Shown: one piece after another, positions 8,514-15,764 of the stretch
Numbering within the stretch: position 1 is the first letter of the stretch
Layout: every line of letters starts with the position of its first letter
NCBI GenBank assembly: GCA_023415235.1
Contig: JAEZLP010000068.1
Span: 1 to 64,000 of the forward strand
Length of the DNA: 64,000 nucleotides
From: Bacillota bacterium
GTDB taxonomy: Bacteria > Bacillota > Clostridia > Peptostreptococcales > Anaerovoracaceae
Reading direction: 5' to 3'
The notes under the pieces: generated by a model
What the model was told of the DNA's origin: nothing
The model's input: only the letters and a program-made list of their open reading frames with translations
Databases searched by the model: none
Program-made: the position numbers and the translations under genes

Positions 8514-9391
8514 AGAATGCCCTCGTTATACTCATAACCATCCTCGCCGTCCTGGTCTCGGTCCCTGCCGGGGCGGCATCCCCGCCGCCCGCCGGTGGCA
8601 AGGTATGGCTGCTCGCTGTCGGCGTCGACGAATACAAATACCTCACCCCCCTCAAGGCCGCCGCCAACAACGCCTCGCTGTTCGCCGACTCCCTGCGGGC
8701 CGCGAACGGCCGGGCCGAAATAACCCTGCTCACCGATGGCCGGGCGACCCGGGCCGCCATCCTCGCTGCCCTTGAGCGGTACCAGGCGGCGCTCGGGGAC
8801 GGCGACCGCCTCGTCATCTACTACTCGGGGCACGGCGGTCCGAGCGCCCGCCAGTACCGTCCAGCCAGCCTCTACAACAGCGACCTCCGCTGGCAAACCG
8901 AAAACAACCTCTATGACGAAACCATCTTCCCCGTAGACGCCGGCTACGACCTCAAAAGCCATATAACCTTCGCCGACCTCGCCGGACGCGTCAAAAAACT
9001 CCCCCACGCCGACATCGCCGTCATCCTAGACTGCGCCTACTCCGTCGCCAACGACTGGTACATCGACGCCCCCGGCGGCCGGTCCGGGGCCGCGTCCGTT
9101 CGCCCCCGGACCTCGCTCCGCGACCTCAGCATGTACGGCGCCACCGTCATCGAAGCCGCCGACTGGAATGAAACCGCAGCAGCCGACCTTTTCACCGGCA
9201 AGATGTACGGCATATTCACCTACCATCTCGCCCGGGGGCTGGCTGCCGAAGCCCGCCGCGCCGGAGGAGGCGGCGTCGCCCTCTACGACGCCTTCGCCTA
9301 CGCCCGCGCCGTCACCCTCCGCGAAATTGGCTCCCAGCACCCCAAAATCTACCGCGGCCGCAACCCGGCCATGGCGCTGGCAGAGCGCTGA
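8510..9391 (+). CDS. Exported caspase-like (C14 family) cysteine peptidase
   Basis: 293 residues. A signal peptide (MKNALVILITILAVLVSVP, cleaved near AGAA) leads into a caspase-fold domain: KVWLLAVGVDEYKYLTPLKA, the strand LVIYYSGHGG with catalytic His108, and IAVILDCAYS with catalytic Cys175. These match the His-Gly and Asp-Cys motifs of metacaspase/caspase-like peptidases, so the enzyme is probably active in the envelope. The ATG overlaps the lptC stop (ATGA), which places it in the LPS-export operon. No C-terminal partner domain is seen. Substrate unknown; a role in envelope quality control or processing of a surface protein is speculation. Confidence 0.75.
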   Translation: MKNALVILITILAVLVSVPAGAASPPPAGGKVWLLAVGVDEYKYLTPLKAAANNASLFADSLRAANGRAEITLLTDGRATRAAILAALERYQAALGDGDRLVIYYSGHGGPSARQYRPASLYNSDLRWQTENNLYDETIFPVDAGYDLKSHITFADLAGRVKKLPHADIAVILDCAYSVANDWYIDAPGGRSGAASVRPRTSLRDLSMYGATVIEAADWNETAAADLFTGKMYGIFTYHLARGLAAEARRAGGGGVALYDAFAYARAVTLREIGSQHPKIYRGRNPAMALAER

Positions 9392-9404
9392 GCGGCCTCG
9401 AACG

Positions 9405-9439
9405 CCGAAAACCCGCGCCAATCAAGCGCGGGTTTTCGG
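9405..9439 (+). terminator. Intrinsic terminator of the lpt operon
   Basis: A 14-bp perfect stem CCGAAAACCCGCGC / GCGCGGGTTTTCGG; a TTTT follows. It also faces the convergent lipoprotein gene. Confidence 0.75.
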
Positions 9440-9454
9440 TTTTCGGGATAAATC

Positions 9455-9853
9455 TCACTTAATTAGATTAAACTGAATGGCCCCGTTCGCGTTTATCACC
9501 AAACGATAATACTTGACCACACTGTTCGCGATATCGTTGGGCCCGGTGCCGAACCAGATGCCTTGGGACACAACATAATCCTTTCCATTGTAAGAAATGT
9601 TGGTCACCGGATAATCGCCGACCTTCGCAATGAGAAAAACGAAATCGCCGCTGGCGTTACTGGCGGGAGTACGCTGCGTTGCACCGGCAGTATCGGTGTA
9701 TGACATAACCACGCCGGCCAGCGGCGCGCCGTTTTCATCCTGACAATGGACATTAGCCGTAACCGTCCCTGAGCCTCCGCCGCCACCCCCGCCGCCGCAG
9801 CCGGCCAGCGCCACCACCAGTATCACTAGAAAACCAAGCAAAATCTTATTCAC
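9455..9853 (-). CDS. Small poly-Gly lipoprotein, paralogue of the one at 3354
   Basis: 132 residues. Signal peptide MNKILLGFLVILVVALAGC gives a lipobox with Cys19, followed at once by a Gly run and a C-terminal domain of about 100 residues (VTANVHCQDENGAPLAGVVM, FVFLIAKVGDYPVTNISYNG) that looks like a transthyretin/carboxypeptidase-regulatory-type beta sandwich. The layout matches the lipoprotein on the other side of the lpt operon, so the operon is flanked by two related lipoprotein genes. Purpose unknown; a surface-displayed binding or structural module is possible. Confidence 0.72.
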   Translation of the reverse strand: MNKILLGFLVILVVALAGCGGGGGGGGSGTVTANVHCQDENGAPLAGVVMSYTDTAGATQRTPASNASGDFVFLIAKVGDYPVTNISYNGKDYVVSQGIWFGTGPNDIANSVVKYYRLVINANGAIQFNLIK

Positions 9854-9974
9854 ATCAATCCCCCTCTCAAAGTGAGAACATGCTTCTTAAAGCATATTAC
9901 CAAAATATGTAAATTAAGTCAATAACGCCCTTCCACAGAGCTAACATCTGCACCAAGCTTTTAGCCGCTGCACA

Positions 9975-10003
9975 AAAAAGCGGCAGCCCTATGGCTGCCG
10001 CTT
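9975..10003 (-). terminator. Intrinsic terminator after cheX
   Basis: AAGCGGCAGCC / GGCTGCCGCTT stem (9978-10003). The A-run at 9974-9979 becomes the U-tail when read on the minus strand. Confidence 0.8.
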
Positions 10004-10014
10004 ATTAAACCTGA

Positions 10015-10479
10015 TCAGGTCACGAACGACACATTCACTTCCAGCGGGATTCCGTCGACGAACATCTCGATATTGAGCCGTTTGGCGGCGGTTACCGAAT
10101 TGGCGAAGCTATTGCCGGTGATAACGGTGGGCGGGGAAATATCCAGGCGCGCCCCCTGCTGCTCCAGGATCATCGCCGCGTTGGCCGCCAGCATATTGCC
10201 CAGCTCGGCGATCGCCGACTCCGCCATCGCGTCAAAAGACTCCACCGGCATCCCCATCATCATCGTACTGGCGATTCTCTTCGCCGAATCCTCCGTCATA
10301 TTATAGGCGATATTGCCTCGGACCTGCTGCGTCAGGCCGATTACCACCATCACGCCGAGACTGGCGATCTTATTCGTTTCGCTGACGCTGATCCGGCCGC
10401 GCTTGACCTCTTTGAAGCCCAGCCCCGGCATAACCGAATTCATCGCGCTCAGAAAAGGCTCTATACTGCGTACATCCAT
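10015..10479 (-). CDS. cheX: Chemotaxis phosphatase CheX
   Basis: 154 residues, normal for CheX, a cytoplasmic phosphatase of phospho-CheY that resets the flagellar motor signal. Starts MDVRSIEPFLSAMNSVMPGL after a GGGGGA RBS; the open frame continues upstream of the chosen ATG. The CheC/CheX signature E-x2-N is seen in AIAELGNMLAANAAMILEQQ, where Glu and Asn are the catalytic pair. It stands alone, apart from the two cheW-receptor pairs at 12.8 and 21.4 kb, but the three chemotaxis loci within 13 kb suggest a motile organism. Confidence 0.85.
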   Translation of the reverse strand: MDVRSIEPFLSAMNSVMPGLGFKEVKRGRISVSETNKIASLGVMVVIGLTQQVRGNIAYNMTEDSAKRIASTMMMGMPVESFDAMAESAIAELGNMLAANAAMILEQQGARLDISPPTVITGNSFANSVTAAKRLNIEMFVDGIPLEVNVSFVT

Positions 10480-10704
10480 AAAGGAAATCCCCCGTTCGGA
10501 AAACTTTCTCGGCCCACCTTCAGGCGATATGAAAAGCCAGGGCATCCCCCTGGCCTGAGGCATTTTAGCGTACTAAAATGGCGGCCTGGCAATCACGGCC
10601 GTTCGGCGGCAAAAAACCGACAGCATAGCGACCCCTCACATAGGCGTTCCCGCCGACACCGCCTTGTTGAATATGATTGTACTCCCTGGGGAAAGCGGCG
10701 TCAA
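10480..10704 (-). promoter_or_regulatory. cheX promoter and long 5' leader
   Basis: On the minus strand TTGACG (10699-10704) and TACAAT (10676-10681) are spaced 17 bp apart, a good sigma-A-type promoter. The transcript would have a leader of about 190 nt rich in GC hairpins (GGCG-GGAA-CGCC, and CCAGGGGGATGCCCTGG). Such a leader could be regulatory, but I cannot match it to a known riboswitch. Confidence 0.5.
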
Positions 10705-10736
10705 GCCCGCTTCCATTTATATATATAAAATACCCC

Positions 10737-12293
10737 TCATACCACCTTAGTCGTCCAGTCCTCCACGTTCCACACCGCCGTCACCAGATCCTCGTAAAAC
10801 TCCGGCTCGTGCGAAACCAGCAGCACCGTTCCCTTAAACTCCCTGATAGCTTTCTTCAGCTCCGCCTTGGCGTCCGTGTCCAGATGGTTGGTCGGCTCGT
10901 CCAGCACCAGCCAGTTGACCTCCTTCAGCATCAGCTTGCACAGGCGAACCTTCGCGTTCTCGCCGCCGCTCAGCACCATCATCAGGCTGGTGATGTGCTC
11001 GTTCGTCAGCCCGCAGCGGGCTAAAGCCGCGCGCACCTCGTAATTCGTCATCCCCGGATACTCCTGCCACACTTCCTCAATCGCCGTATTGCCGTTATCG
11101 CGGCCCGACTCCTGCTCGAAATACCCCGGCTGCACGTAATCGCCCGTCTCCACCTTGCCGGCGTATGGCGGGATGAGGCCCAGTAGCGTCTTCAGCAGCG
11201 TCGACTTGCCCAGCCCGTTCGTGCCGCGGATCGCCACCTTCTGGCCGCGCTCCAGCGCAATATCCACCGGCCGCGTCAGCGGCTCGTCGTAGCCAAGCAC
11301 CAGCTCGCGGGCCGTGATCACGAACCGTCCCGGCGTCCGCGCCTCGCGGAACTGGAACACCGGCTTCGGCTTCTCACGCGGCTTCTCGATCAGCTCCAGC
11401 TTATCCAGGCGCTTCTGGCGGCTGTTCGCCATCCCGCGCGTCGCCACCCGCGCCTTATTGCGGGCGATGAAATCCTCCAGCCTGTCCACTTCCTGCTGCT
11501 GGCGCTCGTACGCCCGCACCTCCTGCTGCTTCTTCAGCGCGTGCATCTGCATAAACTGATCGTAGCCGCCGGAATAGCGGGTCAGGGTGGCGTTCTCCAC
11601 ATGATAAATCACATTCACCACCGCGTTCAGAAAGGGCACATCGTGCGACACCAGAATAAAGCTGTTCTCGTAATTCGTCAGATACCTCTTCAGCCACTCG
11701 ATATGCTCGGCATCGAGATAATTCGTCGGCTCGTCAAGGATCAGGATCGTCGGGTTCTGCAGCAGCAGCTTGGTCAGCAGCACCTTCGTGCGCTGGCCGC
11801 CGCTCAGATCGGCCACATCGCGGTCAAGGCCGATCTCCCCCAGGCCCAGGCCGTTGGCCACCTCCTCGATCTTCGCGTCGATAACGTAAAAGCCGCCGTG
11901 CTCCAGCATATCCTGGATATCGCCGACATCCTCCATCATCGCCGCCAGCTCGTCCTCGGCCGCCTCGCCCATCTTATCATAAATGGCCAGCATCTCCGCC
12001 TCAAGCTTAAACATCCCCTCGAAGGCCCCCCGCAGCACATCGCGGATCGTCATCCCCCTCGTCAGCGCCGCCTGCTGGTCGAGATAACCCACCGACACGC
12101 GGTTCGACCACTCCACCCGCCCGGCGTCAGGCTGAAGCTGGCCGGTGATAATCTCCAGAAACGTCGTCTTGCCCTCGCCGTTCGCGCCCACCAGGCCGAC
12201 ATGCTCGCCCTTCAGCAGGCGGAAAGACGCGCTATCGAGAATCTGCCGGGCGCCAAACCCGTGCGTCACATTTTCAACCGTCAATACACTCAT
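10737..12293 (-). CDS. ABC-F family ATPase
   Basis: 518 residues with two ATP-binding cassettes and no membrane segment. Cassette 1: Walker A GANGEGKTT, signature LSGGQRTKVLL, Walker B ILILDEPTNYLDAEHIEWL. Cassette 2: GTNGLGKSTLLK, LSGGENAKVRL, WLVLDEPTNHLD. The linker (about 230-310) is charged and helical (KKQQEVRAYERQQQEVDRLE), as in ABC-F proteins that act on the ribosome. Length and overall pattern are nearest YbiT/YdiF-like members rather than antibiotic-resistance types, but this cannot be settled by eye. It likely relieves translational stalling. It ends 257 bp from cheX and is probably transcribed alone. Confidence 0.9.
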   Translation of the reverse strand: MSVLTVENVTHGFGARQILDSASFRLLKGEHVGLVGANGEGKTTFLEIITGQLQPDAGRVEWSNRVSVGYLDQQAALTRGMTIRDVLRGAFEGMFKLEAEMLAIYDKMGEAAEDELAAMMEDVGDIQDMLEHGGFYVIDAKIEEVANGLGLGEIGLDRDVADLSGGQRTKVLLTKLLLQNPTILILDEPTNYLDAEHIEWLKRYLTNYENSFILVSHDVPFLNAVVNVIYHVENATLTRYSGGYDQFMQMHALKKQQEVRAYERQQQEVDRLEDFIARNKARVATRGMANSRQKRLDKLELIEKPREKPKPVFQFREARTPGRFVITARELVLGYDEPLTRPVDIALERGQKVAIRGTNGLGKSTLLKTLLGLIPPYAGKVETGDYVQPGYFEQESGRDNGNTAIEEVWQEYPGMTNYEVRAALARCGLTNEHITSLMMVLSGGENAKVRLCKLMLKEVNWLVLDEPTNHLDTDAKAELKKAIREFKGTVLLVSHEPEFYEDLVTAVWNVEDWTTKVV

Positions 12294-12437
12294 CGCTTAC
12301 TCTCCGTATATTTCAAAATGCCCTACTATTTTAGCGCATTCACCGCGCCGCTGTCAAAGAAAAATACCCGTCCGGCAGGGAGAAAGGCAAAGGACGTGGA
12401 ATTCTATCGGAACAACTCACCGGAGGAGGGCGAAACC

Positions 12438-12791
12438 TTGATACCGGAATTTATGGCCCTGGGCACCGTCGTCATACTGCTCGCCGTCACCGACACCGCA
12501 GCCGCCGCCGCCGTTTTCGGCAGTCTCGCCGGCTTCTCCGTCTGGCTGGGCGTCTTCGCCGGCTACAAACTCTCGCGGCGCATCAACGGCCCCGGCCACC
12601 CGCTGGCGTACGTCTACGCCATCGCCGTCACCGCCGTCCTGCGCTACCTCGAAATCGTCATCCTGCTGCCGTCCTCCGGCGGCTTCAGCCCCGACGGCGA
12701 CCTCGCGCGGCTGGTCTGGCCGGTCGTCGCCAGCCTCCCCGTCCTGGCCCTCGTCAATATCGGCATCAAGCTCCGCGCCAAAAAAGAATAA
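12438..12791 (+). CDS. Small integral membrane protein, unknown
   Basis: 117 residues with three to four hydrophobic segments (about 4-24, 27-45, 52-75, 90-110) and a basic C-terminus RAKKE. The start is taken as the TTG at 12438 because GGAGGAGGG lies 8-16 bp upstream; the frame is open further upstream but without an RBS. Not recognised as a known family. It is divergent from the ABC-F gene and convergent with cheW across a shared terminator. Confidence 0.55.
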   Translation: MIPEFMALGTVVILLAVTDTAAAAAVFGSLAGFSVWLGVFAGYKLSRRINGPGHPLAYVYAIAVTAVLRYLEIVILLPSSGGFSPDGDLARLVWPVVASLPVLALVNIGIKLRAKKE

Positions 12792-12794
12792 GCA

Positions 12795-12823
12795 AAAGCG
12801 GCGGTCCATCCGGACCGCCGCTT
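12795..12823. terminator. Bidirectional terminator
   Basis: AAAGCGGCGGTCC / GGACCGCCGCTTT stem between convergent genes, with A-rich DNA on one flank and T-rich on the other. Confidence 0.8.
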
Positions 12824-12840
12824 TCTCTATGGCCGGGCGG

Positions 12841-13284
12841 CTAAACCGCCGCCCGCATCGACCCGTGCTCCTCCTCGCTGAACAGCTTGTCCAGGTCGAG
12901 GATTATCAGCAGGCGGTCGCCCACCTTGCCGATGCCCCGCAGGAACTCCCCGGCGTGGCTGACCGTTTGGCCCGGCTCGATAGCGGTATCTTCCAGCCGC
13001 AGCACCTCGGACACCTCGTCAACCACCATCCCGACCTCGCGGCCGGCCGCCTCCACGATCAGCGCCTGCGTATCGCCCTGCTTGGCCCTCGCCAGGTCGA
13101 ACCTTTTCGCCAGGTCGACCACCGGAATCACCTTGCCGCGGAGATTGATAATCCCCTCCATATGCTCAGGCGTATTCGGCAGCTTCGTCGCCCCTCCGTA
13201 GCGGATAATCTCCTTCACCTGGGATATCGACACAGCGTACTCCTCGCTCCCGAGCTGGAATACGACCAATTGTTCCGAAGCCAT
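12841..13284 (-). CDS. cheW: Chemotaxis coupling protein CheW (copy 1)
   Basis: 147 residues, the whole CheW fold. It couples chemoreceptors to the CheA kinase at the membrane. Seen: EQLVVFQLGSEEYAVSISQV, IIRYGGATKLPNTPEHMEGI, NLRGKVIPVVDLAKRF and ILDLDKLFSEEE. It lies 20 bp downstream of a chemoreceptor gene on the same strand, so the pair is co-transcribed and CheW is probably dedicated to that receptor. A second, very similar cheW-receptor pair is at 21388-23532. Confidence 0.93.
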   Translation of the reverse strand: MASEQLVVFQLGSEEYAVSISQVKEIIRYGGATKLPNTPEHMEGIINLRGKVIPVVDLAKRFDLARAKQGDTQALIVEAAGREVGMVVDEVSEVLRLEDTAIEPGQTVSHAGEFLRGIGKVGDRLLIILDLDKLFSEEEHGSMRAAV

Positions 13285-13304
13285 ATATCATCCACTCCTT
13301 CACG

Positions 13305-15323
13305 TCATACCCGGAACTTGCTCACCGCGACCTGCAGGTCCTCGGCCAGCTTCGCCAGCGCCTGGCTCGAAGAAGCGATCTCCTCCATCGACGCAAGCTG
13401 CTCCTCGGCCGCCGCCGACACGCTCTGCGACTCGGCCGCCGACGACTTGCTCAGCGTATCGATCTTGCGCACCGAGCCCACGATCTGCTGGCTGCCGCCC
13501 GCCATCTCCTGCACCGCCGCCGAAATCTCCCGCACCTGGCTGGAAACCTCCGTCACCAGCTCGATGATCTGCCGGAAGGCCGTACCGGCGGCATTGACCA
13601 CCTCGGCGCCTGTCTTCACTTCCCGCGTGCCGTCGCTCATCGCCACGACCGCCTTATCGGTGTCGCCCTGGATCTCGCCGATCAGATCGGCGATCTTCTT
13701 CGCCGCCTCCTGCGACTGCTCGGCCAGCTTCCTGACCTCCTCGGCCACCACCGCGAAGCCCCGGCCCTGTTCACCGGCGCGGGCCGCCTCGATGGCCGCG
13801 TTCAAAGCCAGCAGGTTCGTCTGGCCGGCGATGCCCGAAATGGTATCCACGATCTGGCCGATCTCCTTCGAGCGTTCGCCCAGCTTGGCCACCACCTTGG
13901 CCGACGTATTCACCGTATTCTCGATCTGCGACATCTGGCTGACCGCCTTGTCGACCGACTGCCCGCCCTCCTTGGCCTGCTCGGCCGCCTGGGCCGACTG
14001 CGCCGCCATATGGTTGGCGTTCGCCGCCACCTGCTGGAGACCGGCCGACATCTGCTCCACCACCGAAGCCGACTCGTTGGCTGCCGTCACCTGCTCGGTC
14101 GCCGCGCCGGCCACGCTCATGATCGACGTCGCAATCTGGTTGGCCGCCTGGGTCGACTGCTCGGCGCTCGCCGTCAGCTCCTCCGAAGAGGCCGCCACCT
14201 GGTCGGCGTTGGCGTTGATCTGCCTTACCAGATTGCGCAGATTGCCGCGCATCGCCGCGATCGCGTCCGCCAGTTGGCCCACCTCGTCCTGCGAGTACAC
14301 CGTGCGCTCCCTGTCTCTCAGATCGCCCGCGGCCACCTCCTGCACCTCGGCCACCATCATCTTCAGCGGTCCGACGATCTTCCGCGTTATCAGCGTCACC
14401 GCCAGCGCGGCGATAACCAGCACCACCAAAATCGTGATCAGCGAAATATTACGCAGTGTCACCAGACCCTCGGTCACCTCGTCGATCGGGCCGGAGATCG
14501 AAATCGACCATTGCGTGTCCGGCACCGGCCCGAAAGCCATCATCTTCTTGATCCCCTGGAAGTCATACGTCATGACCGCCTTTTCGCCCTTCATCATCCG
14601 CTGCGTCGCCGCGGCCAGCGCGGGGCTCTTGTCGTCCTTGGCGGGGTTATACTTCATCACCAGGTCCTTGTTCGGGTGCATGATGATCGTGCCGTCGCCC
14701 TGGATCACATACGCGTAGCCCGTCTTGCCCACCTTGATCGCCAGTACCTCCTTGGTGATGCTTTCTAGATCAATTGCCCCGAACAGAACGCCGATAACCT
14801 TACCGTCAGTCTTGATGGGAGTAGCAGCCACCACTACCAACTTGCCAGTTGCCCTCGACACGACTGGGTCAGATACTGCCGGGACACCCTTCAGCGCCTT
14901 CTGTATGTAATCTCGCTGGCTCAGATCGCCGGACCCGCCCGCACTGTTATAGTGGAACCCCGCCGTATTAACCCACGCAAAAGACTCGAATCGCTTATTG
15001 TTTTTTGCTAATGTTTGCAGGAAAGGAACAATGACCGTCTGATCAGCACTTTGGAATACTGGTGCATATGTCATGCCGCCAACTTCGAGTTTGGCGCTCT
15101 CCAGCCAGTCGGCGATAGCCTCGCCTTCGGCCCTCGCCATCTCCTGCAAGTCGTCAAAAATGGCCTCCGTCAGCATCTTGTTCGACTGCCAGTAGTTGAG
15201 CCCGCCCAGCGCGGCCATCGCGACGAGGAAAATCGTCAAAATAATCACCGTGAGCTTCGTTTGCAGGCTTGACATCATTCCGCCGCGCACCCCTTTGCTG
15301 CTTAAATTCTGTGCAAGTTTCAT
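13305..15323 (-). CDS. Methyl-accepting chemotaxis protein with dCache sensor
   Basis: 672 residues from the ATG at 15323, chosen for AAGGAGAG just upstream. Order: cytoplasmic tail, membrane segment about 24-43, extracytoplasmic dCache sensor about 45-285 (YWQSNKMLTEAIFDDLQEMA, DYIQKALKGVPAVSDPVVSR, VQGDGTIIMHPNKDLVMKYN), membrane segment about 292-312, HAMP, then a long helical signalling domain with the hairpin tip EIGQIVDTISGIAGQTNLLA. dCache domains commonly bind amino acids, organic acids or amines; the ligand is unknown here. Its signalling half is nearly identical to that of the receptor at 21844-23532, whereas the sensors differ completely. Confidence 0.92.
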   Translation of the reverse strand: MKLAQNLSSKGVRGGMMSSLQTKLTVIILTIFLVAMAALGGLNYWQSNKMLTEAIFDDLQEMARAEGEAIADWLESAKLEVGGMTYAPVFQSADQTVIVPFLQTLAKNNKRFESFAWVNTAGFHYNSAGGSGDLSQRDYIQKALKGVPAVSDPVVSRATGKLVVVAATPIKTDGKVIGVLFGAIDLESITKEVLAIKVGKTGYAYVIQGDGTIIMHPNKDLVMKYNPAKDDKSPALAAATQRMMKGEKAVMTYDFQGIKKMMAFGPVPDTQWSISISGPIDEVTEGLVTLRNISLITILVVLVIAALAVTLITRKIVGPLKMMVAEVQEVAAGDLRDRERTVYSQDEVGQLADAIAAMRGNLRNLVRQINANADQVAASSEELTASAEQSTQAANQIATSIMSVAGAATEQVTAANESASVVEQMSAGLQQVAANANHMAAQSAQAAEQAKEGGQSVDKAVSQMSQIENTVNTSAKVVAKLGERSKEIGQIVDTISGIAGQTNLLALNAAIEAARAGEQGRGFAVVAEEVRKLAEQSQEAAKKIADLIGEIQGDTDKAVVAMSDGTREVKTGAEVVNAAGTAFRQIIELVTEVSSQVREISAAVQEMAGGSQQIVGSVRKIDTLSKSSAAESQSVSAAAEEQLASMEEIASSSQALAKLAEDLQVAVSKFRV

Positions 15324-15713
15324 GCTAATCTCTCCTTTTGCCTTGCCCTCTATATTTGTGTATCGCTTATATATCATCAACGCGCCTTCTCCCTCCCAAG
15401 GCGGCGCGGCTTGCCTTTCCTCCGCGGCAACATGTCCGTAGGCGGATAATCCCTTGGTGTCTATACCATACAGGACTGCCTCCGCATTAAGCGTCTACCG
15501 AAAGGTGGACATGTAAAAAAAATTGCTGACCCCCCTGCCATACCTCTGATTTAGCGGCTTTGCAGCGTTTCTGGCGAAGCGCGCTCTTTCTACAAAAAGG
15601 TGGAATTTTTGTGGTCATATGCCAAAAGACATACATTTGTGATATTTTTCACCTTGCAAATTAATATTACCAAAAAATAATTATAAATTATATTGTATAC
15701 AGGGCACAAAAAT
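15324..15713. other. Intergenic region, no gene seen
   Basis: About 390 bp between the divergent receptor upstream region and the terminator at 15714. GC-rich near the receptor, AT-rich near 15600-15710. I see no coding frame with an RBS and no convincing sigma-D flagellar promoter; it presumably holds the receptor promoter. Confidence 0.4.
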
Positions 15714-15757
15714 AACGCCGCCCCGTTGTCGTCCGGCGACAATGGGGCGGCGTTTCC
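15714..15757 (-). terminator. Intrinsic terminator of the PAS regulator gene
   Basis: AACGCCGCCCC (15714-15724) pairs with GGGGCGGCGTT (15744-15754), with an inner GTTGTCG/CGACAAT stem. Read on the minus strand it is followed by a U-rich tail. Confidence 0.75.
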
Positions 15758-15764
15758 CGCAAAC

